Below, piece after piece: positions 25,845-35,570 of a stretch of DNA of 64,000 nucleotides. The notes beneath the pieces were generated by a model that saw only the letters and a program-made list of their open reading frames with translations, did not search any database and had not been told where the DNA came from. Position numbers and translations under genes: made by a program. The number at the start of each line of letters is the position of its first letter. The stretch's first letter is position 1. The stretch comes from an uncultured Bacteroidales bacterium (GTDB lineage: Bacteria; Bacteroidota; Bacteroidia; Bacteroidales; UBA932). Where the stretch lies: contig ONXC01000001.1 in NCBI GenBank assembly GCA_900321715.1, forward strand, positions 1 to 64,000. The letters run 5' to 3'.

Positions 25845-27071
25845 ATGCCTAAGACAGAACAACTGCTCCACAAGCTGGACGCTATCCGTGAGAAAACCGG
25901 CATTCCCCGCACCATATTCGCGGCATGCCCCAATTCCCCTACCGTAATCCGTGCATCCCTGAGGGCTGCAAAGCGCAACAATGCCCCCATCTATTTTGCC
26001 GCCACACTCAACCAGATAGACTGCGACGGCGGATACACGGGAATGACCCAGGAAGACTTCGTGCGTACCGTCCGCTTTGAGACGGAACGCGTGAATTTCA
26101 CCGGAGACGTCATAATCGCCATTGATCACGGCGGCCCCTGGCTCAAGGACAGGCAGCGCGTGGAAAAGTGGAGCGTAAAGGATGCAATGGACGGCGTGAA
26201 GAGATCATTCGAGGCAGCAGTTCTTGCCGGCTATGACCTCATCCACGTGGATCCTACCGTAGACATCAATGTCCCCAAGGGGGAAATCATCGATATTCAT
26301 CTTGTGGCAGCCCGCACCGTGGAACTTATCGCCCATGTGGAGAAGTTCCGCAAGGAGCATTCAATAGCGCCCATTTCCTATGAGGTGGGCACTGAGGAAG
26401 TGCACGGGGGCCTTGCCGATGAAACTACCTTCGACACTTTCATTAGTGATTTAAAAAATGGGTTAATGGTTGCAGGACTGCCGGATGTATGGCCCTGCTT
26501 CATCGTAGGTAAGGTGGGAACAGACCTTGATACCACCATCTTCGACGGAGAGGTTGCACGCCGGCTTACGTCCAAGGTACGTCCTCTGGGTAGCTACATC
26601 AAGGGTCATTACACCGACGATGTAGCTAACCCTGAGGAGTATCCTCTCTGCGGCATGGGTGCCGCCAACGTAGGCCCTGAATTCACTATGTCAGAATACC
26701 GCGCCCTCTGCGAACTTGAGGAGCTTGAGAAAAAGCACCACGCAGAAGGCCGCGTAGCCGTACTCTCCCACATGAAGGAAGTCCTCCTCCAGGAGGTTGA
26801 GGACAGCCATCGCTGGGAAAAGTGGCTCCATGAGGACGAGCGAGGTAAATCCCTCCACGCCCTTACCCCGGAGCGCCAGGACTGGATTGTTGCAACTTGC
26901 TGCCGATATATCTGGCAGCAGCCCCGCACCCTTGCAGCCCGCGGCTTCCTCTATGCAAACCTTCAGAGGCTTGGAATAGACGCAGAGGAGATAGTCCTTG
27001 GCCGCATAGAGCGTGACATGGACAAGTATTTCCGCGCATTTAACCTTGTTGGAATCAACGATTTACTGTAG
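25845..27071 (+). CDS. D-tagatose-bisphosphate aldolase non-catalytic subunit (KbaZ/GatZ/AgaZ-like)
   Basis: 408 residues. CPNSPTVIRASLRAAKRNNAPIYFAATLNQIDCDGGYTG and the region around IAIDHGGPWLKDRQ are family features of GatZ/KbaZ proteins. Enteric members stabilise the class II tagatose-1,6-bisphosphate aldolase GatY/KbaY; the family has also been annotated as tagatose-6-phosphate kinase. No GatY/KbaY gene is in the window, so either the catalytic subunit is elsewhere or this protein acts with another aldolase. It is second in the agaS operon, and its 60-nt spacer to susC contains no obvious promoter, so transcription may continue into the Sus genes. Confidence 0.87.
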   Translation: MPKTEQLLHKLDAIREKTGIPRTIFAACPNSPTVIRASLRAAKRNNAPIYFAATLNQIDCDGGYTGMTQEDFVRTVRFETERVNFTGDVIIAIDHGGPWLKDRQRVEKWSVKDAMDGVKRSFEAAVLAGYDLIHVDPTVDINVPKGEIIDIHLVAARTVELIAHVEKFRKEHSIAPISYEVGTEEVHGGLADETTFDTFISDLKNGLMVAGLPDVWPCFIVGKVGTDLDTTIFDGEVARRLTSKVRPLGSYIKGHYTDDVANPEEYPLCGMGAANVGPEFTMSEYRALCELEELEKKHHAEGRVAVLSHMKEVLLQEVEDSHRWEKWLHEDERGKSLHALTPERQDWIVATCCRYIWQQPRTLAARGFLYANLQRLGIDAEEIVLGRIERDMDKYFRAFNLVGINDLL

Positions 27072-27130
27072 TTTGTGAAACAAATAGACAATTTTTTGCA
27101 TCTAATAATTAATAACCAATTGGTCTAACC

Positions 27131-30100
27131 ATGAGAAAAATCTATTCCTACCTGCTTGCAGTAGTTGCAGCCGCCGTGCTTGCAATCCCTGCATCGGCCC
27201 AGAAGATCTCCATCTCTGGCCAGGTCCTGGATGCCTCAGACGGCCAGCCGCTTATCGGCGCAGGTGTCGTCCTCCCCAACGGTACCGGAACAATCACGGA
27301 CTACGAGGGAAAGTATGTGATCCAGGCCGACAGAAATGCTACTCTCACATTCAGTTCCCTTGGCTACATCAGCGCCACTGAGTCTGTAGATGGCCGCAAT
27401 GTCATCAATGTCAGCCTCTCTCCTGACTCACAGGCTCTGGAAGAAGTAGTTGTGCTGGGTTACACAACCCAGAAGAAGGCAGAACTGTCATCGGCAGTTG
27501 TATCCATGAGCGGTGACAAACTTGTAGACGTTGCATCCAACGATGTTGGTAACATGCTTCAGGGCAAGGTCGCAGGCGTTGTGGTCATGAACGGCTCCGG
27601 TCAGCCCGGTGCATCGGCCGATATCCGTATCCGCGGTACCGGTTCCATTACTGCAGGCGCAGGCCCTCTGTACGTTGTTGACGGCGTTGCCGGCGGTTCT
27701 TTCAGCCCCAACGACATAGAAACTATCACGGTCCTTAAGGACGCTTCCGCAACCGCCCTTTACGGTGCAGCTGCATCAGGCGGCGTTATCGTTGTCACAA
27801 CCAAGAGCGGCAGCCAGGACAAGACCACTGTGGAGTTCAAGGCTCAGGGTGGTATCAAGAAGGCCCTCACAGGTCGTTTCCGTCCTATGAATTCTGAAGA
27901 ACTCTACGACTACACCAGCGAGCTCTTCTCTGCTGCCCTGTTCAACCTGAAATATCCCAAGTCCCTGCTTGATCAGGACTTTGACTGGGTAAAGAACGCC
28001 TTCAAGATCGGTGTTGTCCAGGATTACTTCGCTTCAGTATCCGGCAAGGCCGGCAAGGTTGGTTATTATGTGAGCCTGGACCACTACGATGAAAAGGGTA
28101 CCCTCATCAACACCAACTTCAAGAAGACATCGGCCCGTATGAACCTGTCCGCTCCCATTACGGACAGACTCAACCTCACTCTCCGCGTAAACTACGAAAA
28201 ATCCAACGACCAGAGCGAATCTTCATGGCGTACCCTGGAATATGCATACTATGCAATGCCTTGGGATGTCCCTTACAGGATGGCTCAGGACGAAAACGGA
28301 GACTGGTATTCAACCGGTGAATATATCTTCATGAGCGGCAAAACCCGTGACGATGGATACGGCGGTGGCGTATGGTGGACTCAGAACCCCTCCAACATCC
28401 TCCATTCAGAGCAGTACAACTACTCCAAGGGCCACGGCGAAGGCCTCACCGCAGACCTCCAGTTGGTATGGAATGTAACAGACTGGCTCACCCTGGTGTC
28501 CATGAACCGTTACGATTCCTACAATTCCTTCTATGAGTACTATGCAGATCCCCGTACCTATGACGGAATCGGCACTGGCGGCAGCCTTGAGAACTCCGAC
28601 GCAGAGTCCAATGGCTGGGGTACCACCAATCTGGCCAAGTTCCACAAGACCTTCGGCGATCACGATGTAAACGCAACCCTCGGTTGGGAATACGGAGAGG
28701 GCTACTCCCGTAACCTGGGAGCTGCCGGTATCAAGTTCCCCATCGGCCAGCGTTCTCTTTCCAATACCGTCATGAGCGCAGTGAGCGGCGCCGACTACCA
28801 CACCCGTTCATGGGCTGTCCTCGGCCAGGCTCAGTACTCTTATCTTGGCAAATACATTGCAACGGCCTCCATCCGTTACGATGAAAGCTATAAGTTCGGC
28901 CCCAACAACCGCGGTGGCTGGTTCCCCGGCGTATCTGCGGCTTGGATTATCTCCAAGGAGAACTTCATGAGGTCTCAGAATGCATTCTCCTTCCTGAAGC
29001 TCCGCGCAGGTTTCGGTAAAACCGGTAACGATGCCATCCCTGCCTTCCAGTATCAGGATACCTTCTCCCTCAGCGGACAGTATAACGGTGAAAAGACCGC
29101 TATCCTTGAACGTATGGCAAATCCCAACCTTGGATGGGAAGAGGCTTACATGACTTCCCTGGGTATTGACGGTACAATCAAGAACAACGTCAACATCACC
29201 CTGGATCTGTACCACACCCTCAACAGCCGCATCCTGCTTCAGTCTCCTATGCCCCCGTCATCCGGTTTCTTCGCCGTCATGGACAATGTGGGTAAGGTCC
29301 GCAACATGGGTGTTGAGCTTGCTGTTGACGGAAACATCATCCGCACCAAGGAATTCACCTGGGCCGGCGGCCTGAACATCGGCTTCAACCAGAACCGTGT
29401 GCTTGAACTTCCGGATCACCAGGACATCGTGATGATGCGCGGTGACGTCAACCAGGTTATCCGTGAAGGACACGATGTATATAGCTGGTACATGCCCAAG
29501 TGGGCCGGAGTCAACCCTGACAATGGTCTCCCTCAGTGGGAAAAGATTGAAGAAGACGGCTCTATCTCCTACGTCAACAATATCCAGCTCGCCGACCAAC
29601 AGATTGTAGGCGTGGCTTCTCCTCTGTTCAGCGGCGGTATTAACACCAGCCTTCACTGGAAGGGATTCACGCTCTCTGCAAACGGAAACTTCGTGGTAGG
29701 CAACAAGATCTATAACAAGAACCGTGAGCAGATGGACTCCGACGGTGCTTACACCGGCCTCAACCAGATGTCAATTGACAATGGCCTTGGTTGGTCACGC
29801 TGGTACGAGGAAGGAGACGAGGCAACTCATCCTGCACTCCTCGCAGCCCGTGCCGATGGTGCCAACGGAACATCTTCCCGTTACATCGAAGACGGCAGCT
29901 TCTTCCGTCTCAGGAATGTGACCCTGTCATATGACCTGCCTCAGAGCCTCATCAGCAAGATCAGGATGTCCAGCGCAAGGGTCTATCTCTCTGGCGACAA
30001 CCTTCTTACCATCTCACGCTTCTCCGGTATGGACCCTGAGGTCCGTCTGGACGGTGACACTTATCACCATGCAGGACTCTACTCCAGCAACTATCCCGTT

Positions 30101-30139
30101 CCGCTGTCTGTTGTATTAGGTATTGACATCAAATTTTAA
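27131..30139 (+). CDS. SusC/RagA-family TonB-linked outer-membrane transporter
   Basis: 1002 residues, the usual SusC length. Signal peptide ending ASAQ; N-terminal CarboxypepD_reg-like extension (ISGQVLDASDGQPLIGAGVVLPNGTGTITDYEGKY); TonB-box region EEVVVLGY; plug domain with GQPGASADIRIRGTGSI and the SusC hallmark PLYVVDGV; then LKDASATALYGAAASGGVIVVTTK and a large barrel ending VLGIDIKF. It forms the import complex with the SusD protein encoded 14 nt downstream, taking up an oligosaccharide. Following agaS and the KbaZ-like gene, the substrate is probably an amino-sugar- or galactose-containing glycan. Confidence 0.95.
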   Translation: MRKIYSYLLAVVAAAVLAIPASAQKISISGQVLDASDGQPLIGAGVVLPNGTGTITDYEGKYVIQADRNATLTFSSLGYISATESVDGRNVINVSLSPDSQALEEVVVLGYTTQKKAELSSAVVSMSGDKLVDVASNDVGNMLQGKVAGVVVMNGSGQPGASADIRIRGTGSITAGAGPLYVVDGVAGGSFSPNDIETITVLKDASATALYGAAASGGVIVVTTKSGSQDKTTVEFKAQGGIKKALTGRFRPMNSEELYDYTSELFSAALFNLKYPKSLLDQDFDWVKNAFKIGVVQDYFASVSGKAGKVGYYVSLDHYDEKGTLINTNFKKTSARMNLSAPITDRLNLTLRVNYEKSNDQSESSWRTLEYAYYAMPWDVPYRMAQDENGDWYSTGEYIFMSGKTRDDGYGGGVWWTQNPSNILHSEQYNYSKGHGEGLTADLQLVWNVTDWLTLVSMNRYDSYNSFYEYYADPRTYDGIGTGGSLENSDAESNGWGTTNLAKFHKTFGDHDVNATLGWEYGEGYSRNLGAAGIKFPIGQRSLSNTVMSAVSGADYHTRSWAVLGQAQYSYLGKYIATASIRYDESYKFGPNNRGGWFPGVSAAWIISKENFMRSQNAFSFLKLRAGFGKTGNDAIPAFQYQDTFSLSGQYNGEKTAILERMANPNLGWEEAYMTSLGIDGTIKNNVNITLDLYHTLNSRILLQSPMPPSSGFFAVMDNVGKVRNMGVELAVDGNIIRTKEFTWAGGLNIGFNQNRVLELPDHQDIVMMRGDVNQVIREGHDVYSWYMPKWAGVNPDNGLPQWEKIEEDGSISYVNNIQLADQQIVGVASPLFSGGINTSLHWKGFTLSANGNFVVGNKIYNKNREQMDSDGAYTGLNQMSIDNGLGWSRWYEEGDEATHPALLAARADGANGTSSRYIEDGSFFRLRNVTLSYDLPQSLISKIRMSSARVYLSGDNLLTISRFSGMDPEVRLDGDTYHHAGLYSSNYPVPLSVVLGIDIKF

Positions 30140-30153
30140 GGAGGAATAGCATT

Positions 30154-31929
30154 ATGAAAAAGATATTTGTAATCATCGTTGCACTGCTTGCCCTGGTGTC
30201 ATGTAACATGGACTTCTATTCATCGGATTCCATGACCTCATCACAGCTTGCAGACAACCCTTCATCGGCCGTCTATACAACTGACGGTCTGTATACTCTC
30301 CTCAAGGAACGCATCGCCTACAAGGGCCAGAGCGGCGGAGAGAGCGGAAACTACTATATCCGCCACTATTTCCAGTTTGCAGAGCTTCGCGGAGACAACA
30401 TAACGGTTTCCGGTAAGTCCGAAGACCCCTTCACCGAGGCCTACATGTATTCAGAGGATCCCACCCACAAGAATATCTATTATACCTGGTGGATGGCCTA
30501 CAAGATCATCAATGCTGCAAACTCCAACATTGCATCCATCAAGCCCGGAGACACTGCCCTCAGTGACCACCTCCTTGGTGAGAACTATTTCTTCCGCGCA
30601 ATGATGCACTTCCATATGGTTACCCTGTTCGCTATGCCTTATGCCCAGGGCAGGGACAACCCCGGCGTGCCTCTTCGCGTAGGCATTGACGCTTCCACTA
30701 CCACCCGTGCCACTGTCGGTGAGGTATATGATCAGATTGTGGAAGACCTCAAGTCTGCCAAGACATACCTCGCAAACGGAGAGGATGAGAGGATCAAGGG
30801 CGGATCCAAGGTATACGTATCCCTGGACGCCGCAAGGGCCCTTCTCTCCCGCGTGTATCTGTACATGGGCATGAACGATGAGTGCATCGCAGAGTGCAAT
30901 GAACTTATGGATCATGCACCCTCATCCGTTACCTCTGGCTACGACTACGCCGATTATCCCACCCACACCTACGATCACCCTGAGACCATCTGGTGCCTCC
31001 GTCTGGACAATAACGATGACTGGGCCGGTGAGCATGCCGAAGCTTCCATCGCCTCCATGTATATCAAGGATGGCAACGGTTGGGGAGAGCACTATATGAG
31101 CGATATCCTCATGGACAATTTCCTCCGCTATCCTCAGGACAAGCGTTTCACCTCATACATCGGCTTCACTACTGCAAATCTCAGTTATCCCGTTGCCATG
31201 GCCTCCGGCAAGGTTACCGTAGTCTTCCCCATCAGAGTTAACGATAAGACCAATGCCCGTTCCGACGCCTTTGCATTTGACTGCACAGTTAACGGTGACG
31301 GCTCCGTAGATTTTACTTACCAGAGCAAGAACTACAAGGCTGTTCCCACCACAGTCAACACTTATACTGAGTATTATGTGCAGGATGCTTCCTTCCCCGG
31401 AGAGAAGCTGGACGGCAAGGCCCGTGTATTCATCCGCCCCAACACCAACCGTTCTGCCGGTGTGCGTAACAACATGGGTGGTGACTACCTAATCTACTAC
31501 TGCTCCAAGTTCAGCTATCAGGATGGCCTTCCCATGATGACCTCTCCTGTATTCCTCCGCTGGGGTGAAGTTGTGCTCAACCGTGCAGAAGCATATGCCA
31601 AGAAGGGCGGTATGGACGCCCAGGCCATCGCTGACGTAAAACTCATCCGTGACCGTGCTGGTCTTACCGGAGACGCAGAGATGACATTGGCCAACTACGC
31701 CAGCCGCGGCTATGCCACGGTCCTGGACCTTGTCCTTGATGAGCGCCGCAAGGAACTCTGCTACGAAGGACACCGTGCGTTCGACGTCTTCCGCAACAAT
31801 CTTCCTATGGACCGTCGCTTCGTGGGCTGCCACGACTGGGAGATCCTCCAGCCTAACGATCCCAGGATTGCAATGCTTATCCCGCTTGACGAGATTAATA
31901 CCAGTGGCATTGCACAGAATAAGAGATAA
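30154..31929 (+). CDS. SusD/RagB-family glycan-binding lipoprotein
   Basis: 591 residues with a lipobox ALVSCN. Typical RagB/SusD features are the N-terminal TPR-like helices (GENYFFRAMMHFHMVTLFAMPYAQG, ALLSRVYLYMGMNDECIAECNEL) and the C-terminal helix pair RWGEVVLNRAEAYAK followed by LDLVLDERRKELCYEGHRAFDVFR. It is the surface lid of the SusC channel and binds the incoming glycan. It is translationally close to susC (14 nt) and is followed by the CBM9-like lipoprotein gene. It is somewhat longer than average for SusD proteins. Confidence 0.94.
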   Translation: MKKIFVIIVALLALVSCNMDFYSSDSMTSSQLADNPSSAVYTTDGLYTLLKERIAYKGQSGGESGNYYIRHYFQFAELRGDNITVSGKSEDPFTEAYMYSEDPTHKNIYYTWWMAYKIINAANSNIASIKPGDTALSDHLLGENYFFRAMMHFHMVTLFAMPYAQGRDNPGVPLRVGIDASTTTRATVGEVYDQIVEDLKSAKTYLANGEDERIKGGSKVYVSLDAARALLSRVYLYMGMNDECIAECNELMDHAPSSVTSGYDYADYPTHTYDHPETIWCLRLDNNDDWAGEHAEASIASMYIKDGNGWGEHYMSDILMDNFLRYPQDKRFTSYIGFTTANLSYPVAMASGKVTVVFPIRVNDKTNARSDAFAFDCTVNGDGSVDFTYQSKNYKAVPTTVNTYTEYYVQDASFPGEKLDGKARVFIRPNTNRSAGVRNNMGGDYLIYYCSKFSYQDGLPMMTSPVFLRWGEVVLNRAEAYAKKGGMDAQAIADVKLIRDRAGLTGDAEMTLANYASRGYATVLDLVLDERRKELCYEGHRAFDVFRNNLPMDRRFVGCHDWEILQPNDPRIAMLIPLDEINTSGIAQNKR

Positions 31930-31933
31930 TTTT

Positions 31934-31962
31934 TTAACCCTTTTAATTATTAACCCTTTTAA
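31934..31962. repeat. Two 13-bp direct repeats in leader
   Basis: TTAACCCTTTTAA occurs at 31934-31946 and 31950-31962, in the spacer between susD and the next lipoprotein gene. The 16-bp period could be a regulator site or an mRNA feature. No promoter of the TAnnTTTG type is seen here. Confidence 0.4.
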
Positions 31963-31974
31963 ATTAAACAAATT

Positions 31975-32712
31975 ATGAAGAAAGTTTTGACATTTGTAGC
32001 TCTTGCAGCTATGGTCTGCTTTGTCTCCTGCCAGAAGGCCAACACCGGCAAGAAAGGTGGCAAGGACAGTGGTAAAACCGAGTATGTTCAGCCCATCACT
32101 ATTGATGGTCAGTTTGACGACTGGGCAAAGCTTGATGCTTCCAAGGTAGCAGTTGCAAAGCATACTGAAGGTGCTACCCATGATGCACTGAAGGTTCTCA
32201 AGGTTTATGCCGATGCTAATTTCATCTTCCTTTACCTTGAATGGAATCCTGAGATGATCTCCTGGGAACTCGATGTAGAGCATGTTCCTTTCCACATCTA
32301 TCTCAACGGTGATGGTGATGACAAGACTGGCGGTTTCGCCGATCAGTGGTCAGATGCCTGCATGGATTCCTGCTTTGAAGGTTTCCTCACCGATGGTAAT
32401 AACATCGCCTCCTATGATCCCGGTGTGTATTCATGGATTGGCGTTGCCAATGGCGAAGGTTGGAAATGGAGTGATCCTGCAGTCCTTGACGCAGGTTCAG
32501 GTGTTTGCTCCGGCGCAGGCGTTGCCTCTGGAAAGTATGAGATTCAGCTTACCCGCGAACTCTATCCTCTCGGCAAAATCGCCAAGAACTTCTCAATCGG
32601 CGTAGATATCCAGCAGGGCTGGAATTCAGTGGGCGTCCTTCCTAACGCAGCAGCTACCGACGACAACCCCGCAGGTACCGCTCCTTCACTCCAGGTCACT
32701 ACTGTAGAATAA
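31975..32712 (+). CDS. CBM9-like surface lipoprotein (SGBP candidate), paralogue 1
   Basis: 245 residues. The signal peptide ends at FVSC, followed by a short Lys/Gly-rich linker (QKANTGKKGGKD). The remainder resembles the carbohydrate-binding family 9-like (DOMON-type) fold: ITIDGQFDDWAKL, VYADANFIFLYLEWN and YEIQLTRELYPLG. In enzymes this module binds sugar ends. As a lone lipoprotein after susD it probably works as a surface glycan-binding protein. The linker is almost identical in the gene at 35571, showing a recent duplication of at least the 5' part. A strong terminator follows directly. Confidence 0.75.
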   Translation: MKKVLTFVALAAMVCFVSCQKANTGKKGGKDSGKTEYVQPITIDGQFDDWAKLDASKVAVAKHTEGATHDALKVLKVYADANFIFLYLEWNPEMISWELDVEHVPFHIYLNGDGDDKTGGFADQWSDACMDSCFEGFLTDGNNIASYDPGVYSWIGVANGEGWKWSDPAVLDAGSGVCSGAGVASGKYEIQLTRELYPLGKIAKNFSIGVDIQQGWNSVGVLPNAAATDDNPAGTAPSLQVTTVE

Positions 32713-32730
32713 TATTTATTTAGTTCCCAC

Positions 32731-32763
32731 GCTATGGGCAGGATTATCCTGCCCATAGCTTTT
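32731..32763 (+). terminator. Rho-independent terminator inside the locus
   Basis: A perfect 13-bp stem GCTATGGGCAGGA (32731-32743) pairs with 32747-32759 over a 3-nt loop, followed by TTTT. It lies between the CBM9-like gene and the DUF4874 gene, so transcription from susCD probably drops sharply here. Confidence 0.8.
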
Positions 32764-32777
32764 AATTCAAAAAAGCC

Positions 32778-34172
32778 GTGAAAAGTACCAGCAGAACCCT
32801 GACTATTCTTGCCTCTATATCAGCTCTTCTTATATCTTGCAATAAAAGCAATACAGAGGAGCAGATGCCCGGTATGGATTCAGTAAACTATATCGTTTCA
32901 GACGAGAATTTCCCCAATCCTGAACGTGGTTTTTATGGTGCCTCTGAGATAAGCAACACGTCCAGTGGTGTCATTTCCAAGGTGATAGCTGATGCTCATC
33001 GTAAACAAGGGCGTACGCTGTATCTGCTGGAGTTCCACCTTGCCGACTTTGTCAGTACTCCCATTTCGGAAGATTATATTCAGCACATAAAGAATTGTTT
33101 CCAAAGTTTGCGTGACAATGGCGCAAAATGCATTCTTAGATTCTGTTACTCAAACGGAAACAGTCAGAAAGACAAACCCTGGGACGCAACTCCGGACCGG
33201 GTTCTAAGCCATGTAGCCCAGCTCAAACCCCTGATTCAGGAATTCTACGACGTAATCATGGTCGTCCAGGCCGGATTCGTGGGCAGTTGGGGAGAATGGT
33301 ATTATACAGATAACTTCGAGGACGATGCCTCCAGAAAAGCCCTGGTGGATGCCCTCCTGGATGCGGTGCCCGGTCAAAGACAGATCGAACTCCGCACTCC
33401 TGCCTTCAAAATGAATCTATACGGCTATTCCGTAGCCGACACAATAACCCGTGCAACAGCACACCAGGCCACTGCACTTGCGCGTCTTGGCGGCCACAAT
33501 GACTGCTACCTTGCAAGCTCCAATGATACCGGCACTTACAAAGGAGACAGCGAACGAAAATACTGGGCGGCAGAAAGCCTCTATACCATCATGGGTGGTG
33601 AGACCTGCGGCCTGTCGGCCTATTGCCACTGCCAGCCTGAACCTAATTATAAGGATGCCCATGGCGTACTTCAGGATATGGCCATCTACCATTTCACTTA
33701 CCTCAATCAGGGCTACCACACCGGCGTGCTCAGCCGCTGGCGCAGTGAAGGCTGCTTTGAGGAGATCCAGAAACGCCTTGGCTACCGCTATGTGCTGGAG
33801 AAGGCTTTCTTCACCAAATCACCCGCCGCTGGCAGCACCATGCGTGTGGTCATGAAAATCCGTAACGACGGCTTCGCTCCCGTACAGAACCCCCGTGACG
33901 CAGAGTTCGTGCTCACGGATGGCAGCGGCAAGGTAATCAAGACCTGGGCCCTGAATTCAGATCCCAGATACTGGATGCCCTCTCAGACAACGGTCATTGA
34001 CCAGAATATCGAGCTTCCTTCCAGCGCAAGCGGGGAGTGCAACCTCTACCTCAACCTGCCGGATCCCTGTGAGACTCTTCATAATAATCCCCTTTTCTCC
34101 ATCAGACTTGCAAATGAAGATGTGTGGGAGGAGAAAACCGGTATGAACAAGCTTACCACCCTTTCACTTTAG
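32778..34172 (+). CDS. DUF4874/DUF4832 putative glycosidase lipoprotein, paralogue 1
   Basis: 464 residues with GTG start at 32778 (no ATG nearby) and a lipobox LLISC. The N-terminal DUF4874 region begins with the hallmark NPERGFYG and continues as a TIM-barrel-like domain: CILRFCYSNG, VVQAGFVGSWGEWYYT and TIMGGETC. DUF4832, a beta domain (MKIRNDGFAPVQNPRDAEFVL), follows. Glu in WGEW (~residue 168) and in GGETC (~271) are kept in the paralogues at 34177 and 38781, the positions expected for an acid/base and nucleophile pair in a retaining glycosidase. That enzymatic role is inference. The next paralogue starts 4 nt downstream. Confidence 0.8.
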   Translation: MKSTSRTLTILASISALLISCNKSNTEEQMPGMDSVNYIVSDENFPNPERGFYGASEISNTSSGVISKVIADAHRKQGRTLYLLEFHLADFVSTPISEDYIQHIKNCFQSLRDNGAKCILRFCYSNGNSQKDKPWDATPDRVLSHVAQLKPLIQEFYDVIMVVQAGFVGSWGEWYYTDNFEDDASRKALVDALLDAVPGQRQIELRTPAFKMNLYGYSVADTITRATAHQATALARLGGHNDCYLASSNDTGTYKGDSERKYWAAESLYTIMGGETCGLSAYCHCQPEPNYKDAHGVLQDMAIYHFTYLNQGYHTGVLSRWRSEGCFEEIQKRLGYRYVLEKAFFTKSPAAGSTMRVVMKIRNDGFAPVQNPRDAEFVLTDGSGKVIKTWALNSDPRYWMPSQTTVIDQNIELPSSASGECNLYLNLPDPCETLHNNPLFSIRLANEDVWEEKTGMNKLTTLSL

Positions 34173-34176
34173 CCGT

Positions 34177-35544
34177 ATGAAGCGCCTTATTCCATATCTC
34201 ACCTTTTTGGTATCGGCCCTTTTGATGTGCTCCTGTCAGGCGGCGCAGAATCAGGATCAGACGCCGGTGGCCCCCGAGTCTGACGATATCCTGGTGAGCT
34301 TCACTGAATCTACGTCCCACGTTACCAATCCGGAGCGCGGGTTCTATAGCGCCCTGGATATAAGGCCATCAGACAGCGCCCTCTCAAAGAGCCGCGTGAT
34401 GTCCATCAGAAGCGAGGGCAGGACCCTTATGTATCTGGGTTTCTACCTTACCAATTTCATGAACGGGGATATCTCCCAGGCCTTTCTTGATAAGATGCAA
34501 GCCTGCTTTGACGCCCTGAGGGACGGCGGTGCCAAGTGTATCCTGCGTTTCGCATATCAAAGCAGTGAGGGCTCAAAGCCATGGGATCCTTCCCAGGAGA
34601 TAGTGCTTCGGCATGTAGAGCAACTGAAGCCGCTCCTGATAAAGAATAAGGATGTGATCTTTGTCCTGCAGGCCGGTTTCGTGGGTGTGTGGGGAGAGTG
34701 GTACTACACTCAGAATTTCATAATGAATCCAAGGTCGGATGCCGATTACATTCCGCGCAAGAACCTCATCGATGCCCTCATGGCAGCTCTTCCCCAGGAA
34801 CGCCAGATTGAAGTGCGCACTCCTCAGTTCAAGATGAGAATGTACGGACTCAGCCTGAAGGATACCCTCACCCAGGCTACAGCTCACGACGGCTCCCTGA
34901 AGTCCCGTCTTGGCGGCCATAACGACTGCTTCGGCGCTTCCCAGGAAGATTATGGTACGTTTGATAATGAGTCCGGTGACAGGGCTTTCTGGAAGGCCGA
35001 TTCCCGTTATACCATAATGGGCGGCGAAACCTGCAATGTGTCTGAATACTGCACCTGCGACGCTTCACGCAAAGATATGAACGATTATCACTGGACATAT
35101 CTTAACATAGACTACAACGGTCAGGTCCTTTCCAGGTGGAGAAACAGCGGCTGTTTTGATGAGATTGTAGACCGCCTTGGATATCGTCTTGTGCTTGATG
35201 AAGTATATCATTCTGCCAATGCTCAGCCCGGCAAGGAGTACAGGATTGTCCTGAATCTTGAAAACAAGGGATGGGCGGCTCCTATGAATCCTAGGAATGC
35301 CAATATAGTGTTTATTGACAATAATGGTAATCAGACAAGTTTCCCTCTGGGGTCAGATCCCCGTACATGGCATCCGGGAAAGCATCAGATAGGGGTAAAG
35401 TTCAATCTTCCCTCGGCAGAAGGCACTTTCTACCTTGACCTTTCCGATCCTCTTCTGCCCAATCGGCCCGAATACAGCATCGCGCTTGCAAATAAGGATG
35501 TTTTCAGCAGTAAGACAGGTCTGAACAAGTTATTTGAATTATAA
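34177..35544 (+). CDS. DUF4874/DUF4832 putative glycosidase lipoprotein, paralogue 2
   Basis: 455 residues with lipobox LLMCSC. Same architecture as the preceding gene: NPERGFYS, CILRFAYQS, VLQAGFVGVWGEWYYT (Glu ~residue 169), IEVRTPQFKMRMYG, RLGGHNDCFGAS, TIMGGETCNV (Glu ~280), then a DUF4832 beta domain from about 345. The blocks around the two Glu are far more conserved between paralogues than the rest, which supports an active site. It is closer in sequence to the fusion protein at 38781 (shared NDCFGAS, YHWTYLN) than to its direct neighbour. Cell-surface or periplasmic location follows from the lipobox. Confidence 0.8.
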   Translation: MKRLIPYLTFLVSALLMCSCQAAQNQDQTPVAPESDDILVSFTESTSHVTNPERGFYSALDIRPSDSALSKSRVMSIRSEGRTLMYLGFYLTNFMNGDISQAFLDKMQACFDALRDGGAKCILRFAYQSSEGSKPWDPSQEIVLRHVEQLKPLLIKNKDVIFVLQAGFVGVWGEWYYTQNFIMNPRSDADYIPRKNLIDALMAALPQERQIEVRTPQFKMRMYGLSLKDTLTQATAHDGSLKSRLGGHNDCFGASQEDYGTFDNESGDRAFWKADSRYTIMGGETCNVSEYCTCDASRKDMNDYHWTYLNIDYNGQVLSRWRNSGCFDEIVDRLGYRLVLDEVYHSANAQPGKEYRIVLNLENKGWAAPMNPRNANIVFIDNNGNQTSFPLGSDPRTWHPGKHQIGVKFNLPSAEGTFYLDLSDPLLPNRPEYSIALANKDVFSSKTGLNKLFEL

Positions 35545-35570
35545 TCCATAAACTAATAAACTGTTTTATC

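Noticed and set aside
27072-27130. Separate promoter for susC
   Set aside because: The 59-bp spacer has no TAnnTTTG element; ACCAATTGGT is a short palindrome of uncertain meaning. Read-through from agaS is simpler.
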